DNA of 64,000 bases, from NCBI GenBank assembly GCA_030826265.1, contig JAPJOH010000004.1:1-64000 (forward strand). Direction: 5' to 3'. The notes beneath the pieces are model-generated. The model ran no database searches. It was not told the origin of the DNA and was given only the letters and a program-made list of their open reading frames with translations. Both the position numbers and the translations under genes were made by a program. Shown in pieces: positions 27,740 to 35,441 of this stretch (within the stretch, counting starts at the first letter, position 1; each line of letters begins with the position of its first letter). Origin of the DNA: Collinsella aerofaciens (GTDB lineage: Bacteria; Actinomycetota; Coriobacteriia; Coriobacteriales; Coriobacteriaceae).

Positions 27740-29002
27740 GTGCAAAATACCAAGCAAAAGTCGGGCACCAAGCAAAAGTTGACCATCGCGGCCATCTTTG
27801 GCGCTATGGGCCCCGGTCTGCTGGCGGCGCTTTCGGGCAATGACGCCGGCGGCATTGCAACGTATTCCAGTGCGGGCGCCAACTATGGCTACAAGATGCT
27901 CTGGATGCTTCCCGTCATGACTGTGCTGCTCATCGTGACGCAGGAGACCGCGGCGCGCTGCGGCTGCGTCACGGGCAAGGGCCTGGCATCGCTCATCCGC
28001 GAGCGCTTTGGCGTGCGCAAGAGTGTACTTGCTATGGCGGCGCTGTTGATCGCCAACACGGCTGTGACCATTTCGGAGTTTGCGGGTATCGCCAGCGGCC
28101 TTGCTCTCTTTGGCGTGCCGGCGAGCATCTCGGTGCCTTTGGTGGCGCTGCTGGTGTGGATGCTTACCATGTCGGGTAGTTTCCAGCGCATCGAGAAGAT
28201 TCTGCTGCTGGTAAGCTGCGTCTTCGTGACCTATATTGTCGCCGCGTTTATGGCTGGCCCCAACTGGGGTGAGGTCGCGGTCGACCTGGTCGTGCCTAAC
28301 ATTCAAAATGACCCCAGCTACGTGTCGCTCGTGGTCGCAACGATCGGTACCACCATCGCGCCGTGGATGATTTTCTTGGCGCAGAACAACGTGGTCGATA
28401 AGAACGCGGGCGAGGACGACATCGTGCTGCAGCGTATTGATACCGTGAGCGGCTCGATCGCTGCTGATATCATTGCGGGCTTCATTATCATCACGACCGG
28501 TACGGTGCTGTTCCCGGCGGGTATTCAGATTAGCGATGCCGCCGATGCTGCCCGCGCGCTGGAGCCTATTGCGGGTCAGTGGTCCACGGTACTGTTTGCC
28601 TCGGGCCTGGTCGCGGCGAGCTTCTTGGCCGCCTGCGTGCTGCCGGGCGTTACGTCGAGCGCTATCTGCGAGGCATTTGGCTGGGAGCGCGGTGCCGACC
28701 GCAGCTGGGACGAGGCCCCGGTTTACCGCGGCATCATTACGGCCATCATCGGTATCTCTGCCGTGCTGGTGCTTATGCCCGGCGTCGATCTGTTCCAGAT
28801 TATGATGACCTCACAGGTCATCAATGGCGTGCTACTGCCCGTGGTTCTGGTGTTCCAGGTGGTTATCGCCGCCGACCGTCACATCATGGGTGCCAACCGC
28901 AATGGCCGCGTGTGGAACGTGCTCACTTGGGCGACTATCGCCGTGATTACGGTGCTGACAGTCGTCATGTTTGTGCTGCAAGCGATGGGCTACAGCGCTT
29001 AA
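27740..29002 (+). CDS. SLC11/NRAMP-family carrier, Mg2+-type variant
   Basis: This 420-residue carrier has eleven predicted helices. In canonical NRAMP proteins helix 1 carries DPGN and helix 6 carries MPH for Mn2+/Fe2+. Here helix 1 reads GNDAGG and helix 6 reads APWMIF, so the metal-selecting Met and the His are missing. The same loss defines the NRMT clade, which includes a characterised Mg2+ carrier from the coriobacterium Eggerthella lenta. Together with the MgtE-like gene 8 bases upstream this supports Mg2+ uptake. The GTG start at 27740 has AGGTGG upstream. Confidence 0.87.
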   Translation: MQNTKQKSGTKQKLTIAAIFGAMGPGLLAALSGNDAGGIATYSSAGANYGYKMLWMLPVMTVLLIVTQETAARCGCVTGKGLASLIRERFGVRKSVLAMAALLIANTAVTISEFAGIASGLALFGVPASISVPLVALLVWMLTMSGSFQRIEKILLLVSCVFVTYIVAAFMAGPNWGEVAVDLVVPNIQNDPSYVSLVVATIGTTIAPWMIFLAQNNVVDKNAGEDDIVLQRIDTVSGSIAADIIAGFIIITTGTVLFPAGIQISDAADAARALEPIAGQWSTVLFASGLVAASFLAACVLPGVTSSAICEAFGWERGADRSWDEAPVYRGIITAIIGISAVLVLMPGVDLFQIMMTSQVINGVLLPVVLVFQVVIAADRHIMGANRNGRVWNVLTWATIAVITVLTVVMFVLQAMGYSA

Positions 29003-29021
29003 CGCCCACTTTTGCTTCCGA

Positions 29022-29056
29022 ACAGGCCGCAGCGATGGGCTGCGGCCTGTTTTTTG
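29022..29056 (+). terminator. Intrinsic terminator of the Mg-carrier operon
   Basis: ACAGGCCGCAG pairs with CTGCGGCCTGT, followed by a run of T to 29055. It is a textbook terminator. Confidence 0.92.
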
Positions 29057-29086
29057 TCTGCTATAGGGTGTTAGTTATATAGCAAT

Positions 29087-29311
29087 GGACAAAAAATGCC
29101 AAATATGAGTACTGTTGCTAAGTGAATAGCATTTACATCCTAAAAGATAATGAACATAGCCTTTAGTATGTTCATTAAAATTGGCTCCAATACGCCTTAA
29201 ACCAGTCAGGTTGGCTGCTTTAGGGGGTTGTAGGGGTCGCTCGGACGTCATTTTGGGTGGTTTTGCCTGCTACTAAAATGGTAACAGTACTCATATTTGC
29301 CCTTTTTTGCC
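29087..29311. mobile_element. MITE-like AT-rich element with 32-bp terminal inverted repeats
   Basis: The left arm 29087-29118 and right arm 29280-29311 are inverted copies with a few mismatches; both contain AAATATGAGTACTGTT or its complement. A perfect 10-bp hairpin lies inside (29149-29158 with 29167-29176). The 225-bp element is much AT-richer than its surroundings and has no ORF. No clear target duplication is seen. The remaining sequence to 29519 carries only the hairpin at 29459-29496. Confidence 0.65.
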
Positions 29312-29458
29312 CACAGACCTTTGAGGGTGCGGCGAAAAGGGCTTGTTTTGATTGTTTGGGGCAGGCACGAGGCGCGGAAACGATGTCTGGAGCGACGGAG
29401 CGGCCTGGAATTCATCCGTAGAGGTCTTCATTGGCTGCGCCAGGAGTGTCCCTAACTG

Positions 29459-29496
29459 CCGGAGGGGGTGTCTGCCGTGGCAGACACCCCCTCCGG
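29459..29496. terminator. Perfect 18-bp hairpin at the 3' end of the acyltransferase gene
   Basis: Arms 29459-29476 and 29479-29496 are perfectly complementary with a 2-base loop. It lies 23 bases beyond the minus-strand stop of the acyltransferase gene. There is no U-tract in that direction, so it may block transcription by structure alone or be a repeat; the flanking ACTGCCGG and AGTGTCCC modules belong to the dispersed intergenic repeat family. Confidence 0.5.
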
Positions 29497-29519
29497 ATGT
29501 GGGAAGTTTGCGCTGCAGG

Positions 29520-31736
29520 TTACTTGTCGGTGCCCAGCTTGTGCGGCTTGAGAGCGAGCGCATTGACGAGTGCGTCGGTGGCAGACTTGACGGCTGCCGG
29601 CTGCGGATCGTTGACGTGATCCTCGGGATGCACGGGCAGGTCCTTCTTGACGGCATCGTGGATCAAGTTGAGGTACTCAGTCACGCCAGTGGTCGATAGA
29701 TGCGTGCCATCGCCATCGAACAGGTCGTTGCGGTTGGCACTGTATCCGTACCAGTCGATAACGCGTACGTTCTTGTAGCGCGTAGCGGCGTTGGCGATGG
29801 CCTGGTTGGTAGAGCCAACCCACGGCTGCGGGCTGCGCGTGTTCACAAACACCACAATACGCTTATCTCCTGCATCGGCCATGATGGCGTCGATCTGGTC
29901 GTCGGTTACCAAGCCGTTGGTGCCCAGGGCAAAGACCACGATCTTGCCGGCAAGGTTCTGCTGGATATAGCCCTCAAATGTCGCGCGGCCCGCATCAAAC
30001 TGGCGGCCCTTTTCGGCATCGATATGGCTGTGCGGGAACACGCCGTCAAAGGTGTCCACGGCACGCAGCGACACGGAGTCGCCGATCATAAGCAGATCAT
30101 AGGAGCCATCGGGGAAGCCGTCGTTGTCCTTGTCGGTGTCGTCGGCCGCCTGCTGGTCGGTGGGCGCGGTGTTCTTGGCTTCCTTGTTCAGAACTTCGGC
30201 GCCCTCGCCGCTCAGCGCAGACGTTTCGGGCACAAAGATCAGGCCGCCCAGTGCAACGACCAACACGACAGCGCGGGCTACGCAGACAGGGGCGTGCGCG
30301 CGTGCCCAGTTGGCGGGCGTGGTGGTGCCACCGCGGAATTTGGCGACGGTGCGCCCAAAGGCGCCCTTCCTAAACGGAGTCTCGATAAAGCGATAGCAGC
30401 ACTCTGCCACGGCGACCACCACAAGTACCTGCAAGATATACTGCCACCACGGTGTATCGTTGATGTTGGCGACTGGGTTCATGAGCAACAGCAGCGGATA
30501 GTGCCACAGGTAGATGCTGTACGAGCGCTTGCCAACCCACACGAGTGGCTCGGCGGACAGCGCGCGGGCAACCATTCCCTGGGGCTGCACGCAGGCCGCG
30601 ATGACCATGAGCGTGAGGATGGAGCATAACAGCGTGCCGCCGCGATACTGGAACGCGGTGTAGCCGTTGGTGAGCGCGACCATGGCGGCAAGGCCAACCA
30701 GACCCACGACGCCCAATACATCGATGGATGCGGGCGAGGACCAAAAGCGCACGAGGGCGCTCGGCTGTGCCGGGGCGGTCTCGGCTGATTCGTCGGCTTT
30801 CTCGCCAGGCTTGCCCTCGGCGTTCTTGCCGTGCTTGGCGGCGCCAGCCAGGCGATTGAGCCCCAAACGATGAACGAGACGCACCGGCGCCAGGTCGCGA
30901 TCGGGGATAAAGGCCATCCAGGCACCCAGCAGCAGCGAGAACACGCGGGTGTCGGTGCCGTAGTACACGCGGCTGGGGTCGGCGGCAGGGTTGTAAAGCA
31001 CCATCATGGCGAGGGCAGATACCGCGGCAAGGCCCAGAACCACGCGGCGCGTGTTGGGTTTGCTCACATGCATGGATACCATGGCAAACAGCAGTGGCGG
31101 CCAAATCAGGTAGAACTGTTCCTCGATGGCAAGCGACCAAAAGTGCGTGAGTGGCGAGGGGTCGCCCAGAGCATTGAAGTACGAGACGTTTTGGGCAATC
31201 TGCCACCAGTTGTTGAAGAACAGCAGCGACGGCAGGATGTCGGGGCGCATCTTGGTGAGCATCACGTGGTTAAAGATGGTGCACAGCGCGCAGGTCACCA
31301 CCACGACGGTCACCACGGCGGGGACCAGGCGACGGATGCGGCGAATCCAGAAGCTCTTGAGGTCGATGCGTCCGGTCTTAGCGACTTCGTTGAGCAGCAG
31401 GCGCGTGATCAGATAGCCCGAAAGCACAAAGAAAATCGTGACACCGAGCAGACCGCCCTGCGCCCACGTGAGGTTGAGGTGATAGAGCACCACCGCGACG
31501 ACGGCAAGCGTGCGCAGGCCGTCAAGGGCAGGGATGTAGCGGGACTTGGGGCGAGCAGGCGTCTGCTCCGCGGCGGGAGTGTTGGCGCGGCCCGCGTTGT
31601 TGGCAGAAGTGCGATGGGGGCTCGCGGTGCGTCGCGGCTCGTTGGCACGGCGTTCGCTCTTCACGCGTTCGTGCGGCGCCGGCTCGTTGCCCGTGCGGCG
31701 TCGACCGCGCGAGCCCGATTGCGAGAATTGTTCCAT
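29520..31736 (-). CDS. OatA-like membrane O-acyltransferase with SGNH domain
   Basis: This 738-residue protein likely O-acetylates a cell-surface glycan. A basic disordered tail (about residues 1-65) precedes an Acyltransferase_3 domain of about ten or eleven helices; the His of VVLYHLNLTW is the conserved catalytic residue. A charged insert (about residues 285-310) sits between helices. The C-terminal domain is extracytoplasmic SGNH: GDSVS for the Ser block and DGTHLS for the Asp-His pair. The fusion is that of OatA, which modifies peptidoglycan MurNAc and gives lysozyme resistance; teichoic acid or capsule are alternatives. Monocistronic. Confidence 0.9.
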   Translation of the reverse strand: MEQFSQSGSRGRRRTGNEPAPHERVKSERRANEPRRTASPHRTSANNAGRANTPAAEQTPARPKSRYIPALDGLRTLAVVAVVLYHLNLTWAQGGLLGVTIFFVLSGYLITRLLLNEVAKTGRIDLKSFWIRRIRRLVPAVVTVVVVTCALCTIFNHVMLTKMRPDILPSLLFFNNWWQIAQNVSYFNALGDPSPLTHFWSLAIEEQFYLIWPPLLFAMVSMHVSKPNTRRVVLGLAAVSALAMMVLYNPAADPSRVYYGTDTRVFSLLLGAWMAFIPDRDLAPVRLVHRLGLNRLAGAAKHGKNAEGKPGEKADESAETAPAQPSALVRFWSSPASIDVLGVVGLVGLAAMVALTNGYTAFQYRGGTLLCSILTLMVIAACVQPQGMVARALSAEPLVWVGKRSYSIYLWHYPLLLLMNPVANINDTPWWQYILQVLVVVAVAECCYRFIETPFRKGAFGRTVAKFRGGTTTPANWARAHAPVCVARAVVLVVALGGLIFVPETSALSGEGAEVLNKEAKNTAPTDQQAADDTDKDNDGFPDGSYDLLMIGDSVSLRAVDTFDGVFPHSHIDAEKGRQFDAGRATFEGYIQQNLAGKIVVFALGTNGLVTDDQIDAIMADAGDKRIVVFVNTRSPQPWVGSTNQAIANAATRYKNVRVIDWYGYSANRNDLFDGDGTHLSTTGVTEYLNLIHDAVKKDLPVHPEDHVNDPQPAAVKSATDALVNALALKPHKLGTDK

Positions 31737-31923
31737 AAAACATCATCCAATGACGAGAATAATCAGCACGCCTTCATTGTAGCTGCCTGCTCCTGTGAAT
31801 GCTTGCTGCTGGCGCAAGCTCAAGCGCGCGTCCACATCAAAGTGAACTAAAGTTATAGGGGGTGCGAGAGTGCACGATCGACGACTGGCGGTGGGTATAA
31901 GGCCCGCAGATGAGGAGGTTTCC

Positions 31924-32886
31924 ATGGCAGATCGCGGCATCGTTGCGGTGTTCGGCAGCATGAACATGGACCTTTCGGTGGCGTGCGAGCGCATGCCGCG
32001 CGCGGGCGAGACCGTCGGCGGTAGCGGCTTTATCACCAACGCCGGCGGTAAGGGCGCCAACCAGGCCGTCGCCGCTGCGCGCATGGGTGCGCGCACGTGC
32101 ATGATCGGCGCTGTTGGGCGCGATACCTTTGGCGATGCGCTTGTGGCAGGGCTCCAGGATGCTGGCGTGGGCGTTGAGTTCGTGGCGCTTCGCGATGACG
32201 TGGAGACCGGTACCGCGACCATCATTCGCTGCGAGGGCGACAACCGCATCATACTGTCACCGGGCGCCAACCATGCGCTTGCGGGCGCGGACGTTGCCTG
32301 CGCGCTGAGGCGTCTGGTGGCCCATGAGCTCGACGGCGACGCCAGCGAGATTGCCCCGGCTGCCGGAAGCGTCTTTATCGCCCAGGGTGAATGTGACCTT
32401 GCAGCGACGGCCGAGGCACTTGTTTGCGCTCATGGGCTGGGGTTCTATACGGTCTTTAATCCGGCGCCTGCCTGCGAGCTGCCTGCGGAGGTCTGGCCTG
32501 CGGTCGACCTGGTCTGTCCCAACGAGACCGAGTGCCAGGTTCTGACGGGCATTCTGCCCACGGATGATGTGAGTTGCGTCGCCGCGCTCAATGCGCTGCT
32601 CGACAAGGGCGCCGGCGCTGCGGTCATCACGTTGGGCGGTGCCGGCTCGGTTACGCTCGGCGATGGCGGTGAGCTGCTGCGCATGCCGGCACTTTCGAGT
32701 ACGGTAGTCGATACCACGGCCGCCGGCGATACGTTTATCGGCGCGTTGGCGGCGGCTCGCCTAGAGGGCTTGCCGCTCTTTGAGTGCATGGCCGCGGGTG
32801 CTCGCGCCTCGGCAGTGACGGTGTCGCGCCTGGGCGCTCAGCAATCGATTCCCACGCGCGCCGAAGTTGAACATTGGTTTGGTTAA
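31924..32886 (+). CDS. rbsK: Ribokinase
   Basis: This 320-residue PfkB-family kinase phosphorylates D-ribose to ribose 5-phosphate. NAGGKGANQA near residue 38 is the substrate and dimer loop of ribokinases, and DTTAAGDTF near residue 260 is the anion-hole motif with the catalytic Asp. Start ATG 31924 has GAGGAGG 6 bases upstream; the frame is open for 54 bases before it. It is followed 30 bases later by a nucleoside hydrolase, so ribose freed from nucleosides would be the substrate. Confidence 0.9.
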   Translation: MADRGIVAVFGSMNMDLSVACERMPRAGETVGGSGFITNAGGKGANQAVAAARMGARTCMIGAVGRDTFGDALVAGLQDAGVGVEFVALRDDVETGTATIIRCEGDNRIILSPGANHALAGADVACALRRLVAHELDGDASEIAPAAGSVFIAQGECDLAATAEALVCAHGLGFYTVFNPAPACELPAEVWPAVDLVCPNETECQVLTGILPTDDVSCVAALNALLDKGAGAAVITLGGAGSVTLGDGGELLRMPALSSTVVDTTAAGDTFIGALAAARLEGLPLFECMAAGARASAVTVSRLGAQQSIPTRAEVEHWFG

Positions 32887-32916
32887 ACGATAAAGACGGA
32901 GAAGCGGAGTAGAACA

Positions 32917-33891
32917 ATGGCAATCAAGAAGCTGATCCTTGATCTGGATATGGGAGTGGACGATGCGATGGCGCTGGCCTATGCCATCGCGAGCCCCGAG
33001 GTGGAGCTCGTGGGCATCACCACGTGCTTTGGCAACGTGCGCGTCGAGCAATCGGCGCACAATTGCCTGGCGGTGCTCGATCTGCTGGGTCGCCCCGAGG
33101 TTCCGGTGTACCTGGGTGCCGACCGTCCTCTGCAGGCGACTGAGCCCTATACGCCGCCGGCGTCCACCGCGCTCATTCACGGCAAGAACGGCATCGGCGG
33201 CGCGAGCGTGCCCGCGTCGCCCTACGAGCCGGTGGGGGCGACCTCGGCCGACGGCAACGCTGCGGTCGATTATCTGATCGATGCCGCGCGCACCTATGGT
33301 CCCGATCTGGTCTACGTAGCGACTGGCCCGCTCTCCAACCTGGCGCTCGCCCTGGAGCGCGATGCGGCGGCGATGATGTCCATCGGCCGCGTGGTCGTGA
33401 TGGGCGGCGCCCTTACCGTGCCCGGTAACGTGAGCGCGGGCGCCGAGGCCAATATGGCGAGCGACCCCGAGGCAGCCGACGCGGTGCTGCGCTCGGGCCG
33501 CAAGCTCACTATGGTGGGTCTGGATGTGACGCATCGCGTGGTGCTCACGCGTCGCGACATTGCCGGTTGGACGGGCTCGGGCACCATGGCCGGTTGCGCG
33601 TTTGCGAGTATGGTGGAGCACTACATTGGCTCGTACGAGATGAACGCCCCCTACCTGGGTGGCTGCGCGCTGCACGATCCGCTGGCGGTTGCCGTGGCGA
33701 TTGATCCCACGCTCGTGGGCGCGCTCGGCTGCAACCTGCGTGTTGATCTGCTGGGCGAGTACCGCGGTCGCACCATCTGCGATGAGCGCCGTCTGTCCGA
33801 CCCCGACAAGAGCGCACTCGTGGCGCTGACCGTCGACGCCCCGCGCTTCCTGTCCGAGTTCAAGGCGCGCATGGCCCGCGTTCTGGGCTAA
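32917..33891 (+). CDS. Inosine-uridine-preferring nucleoside hydrolase
   Basis: This 324-residue enzyme cleaves ribonucleosides to ribose and base. The N-terminal calcium motif is DLDMGVDDA, a variant of DTDPGxDDA, and the conserved VTHRV with the late active-site His near HDPLAV is present. It probably shares a transcript with ribokinase upstream. The substrate may be purine, pyrimidine or nicotinamide riboside; the sequence does not decide. Confidence 0.9.
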   Translation: MAIKKLILDLDMGVDDAMALAYAIASPEVELVGITTCFGNVRVEQSAHNCLAVLDLLGRPEVPVYLGADRPLQATEPYTPPASTALIHGKNGIGGASVPASPYEPVGATSADGNAAVDYLIDAARTYGPDLVYVATGPLSNLALALERDAAAMMSIGRVVVMGGALTVPGNVSAGAEANMASDPEAADAVLRSGRKLTMVGLDVTHRVVLTRRDIAGWTGSGTMAGCAFASMVEHYIGSYEMNAPYLGGCALHDPLAVAVAIDPTLVGALGCNLRVDLLGEYRGRTICDERRLSDPDKSALVALTVDAPRFLSEFKARMARVLG

Positions 33892-33900
33892 GTTGTCTTT

Positions 33901-33971
33901 TTGGGACGGGGCTTTTTTGACTGGTATGATTGGTGCGACCATTCGAACCAGCTAAAAGAGCCCCGTCCCAA
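33901..33971 (+). promoter_or_regulatory. Inverted repeat containing the putative luxS promoter
   Basis: 12-bp arms (33901-33912 and 33960-33971) face each other. A possible -35 TTGGGA (33901-33906) and -10 TATGAT (33925-33930) are 18 bases apart. The left arm is followed by a T-run (33913-33918), so the same sequence could end the upstream transcript. Confidence 0.45.
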
Positions 33972-33994
33972 TTTGACTATCGAGAGGATCTGCC

Positions 33995-34483
33995 ATGGAG
34001 CGCATCGCGAGCTTTTCCGTTGACCATCTGCTGCTTGAGCCCGGCGTGTATGTGAGCCGCATCGACCGCGATCCGGCGACCGGCGCCGCCGTCACCACGT
34101 TTGACCTGCGCCTGACCACGCCCAACAAGGAGCCGGTCATGAACACGGCCGAGTGCCACACCATCGAGCACCTGGGCGCGACGTTCCTTCGCAATCATGC
34201 CGAGTGGTCGAGCCGCATTGTCTACTTTGGCCCCATGGGCTGCCGCACGGGCTTTTACCTGGTTGTCTTTGGCGAGCTGACGAGCGAGAAGATCTTGCCG
34301 CTCGTCCGCGAGCTGTTTGAGTTTGTCGCCGACTTTGAGGGCGATGTCCCCGGTGCCGCTCCCGAGGAATGCGGTAACTACCTGGACCAGAACCTCCCCA
34401 TGGCCAACTGGCTTGCGCGCCGCTACCTCGACCGCGACCTGGCCGATATCGACGAGAAGCACCTGCACTATCAGCAGGCGTAA
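33995..34483 (+). CDS. luxS: S-ribosylhomocysteine lyase
   Basis: This 162-residue enzyme splits S-ribosylhomocysteine into homocysteine and DPD, the precursor of AI-2. The zinc site HTIEH is at about residues 54-58 with its third ligand Cys in CGNYLDQNLPM; the catalytic Cys lies in GPMGCRTG. Length and motifs are standard. GAGAGGA precedes the ATG by 6 bases. It recycles SAH within the methyl cycle and may support AI-2 signalling. Monocistronic, with a terminator at about 34513. Confidence 0.97.
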   Translation: MERIASFSVDHLLLEPGVYVSRIDRDPATGAAVTTFDLRLTTPNKEPVMNTAECHTIEHLGATFLRNHAEWSSRIVYFGPMGCRTGFYLVVFGELTSEKILPLVRELFEFVADFEGDVPGAAPEECGNYLDQNLPMANWLARRYLDRDLADIDEKHLHYQQA

Positions 34484-34512
34484 GGGCTTTATCGCCCAAA
34501 ACGCGCGCATTG

Positions 34513-34543
34513 GGCGCCTTCGCTTATGCGGGGGCGCCTTTTT
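34513..34543 (+). terminator. Terminator after luxS
   Basis: GGCGCC (34513-34518) pairs with GGCGCC (34533-34538), followed by five T. A second possible stem, CGCCC/GGGCG, lies just upstream. Confidence 0.65.
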
Positions 34544-34590
34544 GTTGATTGGTCGGGACGAGCGTTCAAAATCGCTCATGTTTGTTCTAG

Positions 34591-34627
34591 AATGTTCGTA
34601 TAGTCACATTTACGAATAGGAGTGAAC
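34591..34627 (+). promoter_or_regulatory. Repeated TTCGTA/TACGAA and ATGTTC/GAACAT half-sites
   Basis: TTCGTA (34595-34600) faces TACGAA (34611-34616), and ATGTTC faces GAACAT just before the start of the next gene. A TATAGT box lies at 34599-34604 between them. The layout resembles an operator over a promoter; no regulator is known. Confidence 0.4.
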
Positions 34628-35272
34628 ATGCATATCTACTCTGTCAACGATCCCGAGTTCAAATCCTATGGCAACGTTTGGGATGACGTTCCGTCTGAGC
34701 TTACGTCGCCCGTGCTCGAGGCGCTCTCTGCCACGCCCATCCCCGAGGGCAGCAAGTACGTTGCAAGTGCGCCGGAGCTCGAGGGCGTCAAGGATGCCGA
34801 TAAACTGGGCTTTCTCATGTTTGGTGGCCGTCCCTTCCAGCTCGGCTGGTGCAACGGCCACAACACGCGTCTCAACTGCCTGGAGTACCACCGCGCGAGT
34901 GAGTTCAACCTGGGCGCGCGCGACTTTATCCTGCTCGTGGCGCATCGCTGGGAGATCGAGGACGGCAAGCTCGACACCGCGTGTGTCAAGGCGTTTCGCG
35001 TGCCGGCGGGTACGGTCGTCGAAGTCTTCAACACCACGCTCCACTACACGCCGTGCATGGTCGACGACGGTGGCTTCCAGGTGATGGTGGCGCTGCCCGC
35101 CGGCACCAACGGCCCGCGCCCCGAGGTCGCGGCCGACATGCCTGCGGCCGGCGACAGCTACTGCTACTGGAAGGCCGACAAGTGGGTCCTCTGCCATGCT
35201 GACAGCCCCAAGGCAGCCGAAGGCGGCTACGTAGGCCTCATCGGCAAGAACCTCGACATCACCGTGGACTAG
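34628..35272 (+). CDS. DUF4867 family protein
   Basis: This 214-residue soluble protein opens with MHIYSVNDPEFKSYG, which I recognise as the DUF4867 start. A beta-rich middle with HRWEIEDGKLDT and FRVPAGTVVEVFNTTLHYTP suggests a cupin-like metal fold, similar to ureidoglycolate-type proteins. No enzyme activity is assigned; homologues sit near sugar-use genes. The ATG at 34628 has AGGAG 5 bases upstream; a GTG two codons earlier is less likely. Monocistronic. Confidence 0.7.
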   Translation: MHIYSVNDPEFKSYGNVWDDVPSELTSPVLEALSATPIPEGSKYVASAPELEGVKDADKLGFLMFGGRPFQLGWCNGHNTRLNCLEYHRASEFNLGARDFILLVAHRWEIEDGKLDTACVKAFRVPAGTVVEVFNTTLHYTPCMVDDGGFQVMVALPAGTNGPRPEVAADMPAAGDSYCYWKADKWVLCHADSPKAAEGGYVGLIGKNLDITVD

Positions 35273-35280
35273 CGCATCGC

Positions 35281-35325
35281 CCCAAACCACCACAAAGGTG
35301 CCTGTCCCCTTTGCGGTGGTTTGGG
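35281..35325. repeat. 18-bp inverted repeat after the DUF4867 gene
   Basis: Arms 35281-35298 and 35308-35325 pair with one mismatch (G-U in RNA) around a 9-base loop. There is no U-tract. It could be a factor-dependent terminator or a dispersed repeat. Confidence 0.5.
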
Positions 35326-35441
35326 GCGGGCGGATATCGGGAAGTGCCAGACGGGGGAGGCTGCCGGGCGCCTTGCCGTCTGCGGATTTTGGGACATGTG
35401 GCCCGCTTTTTGAGCCTGCCTGTCGGTACACTAAAAGCACT

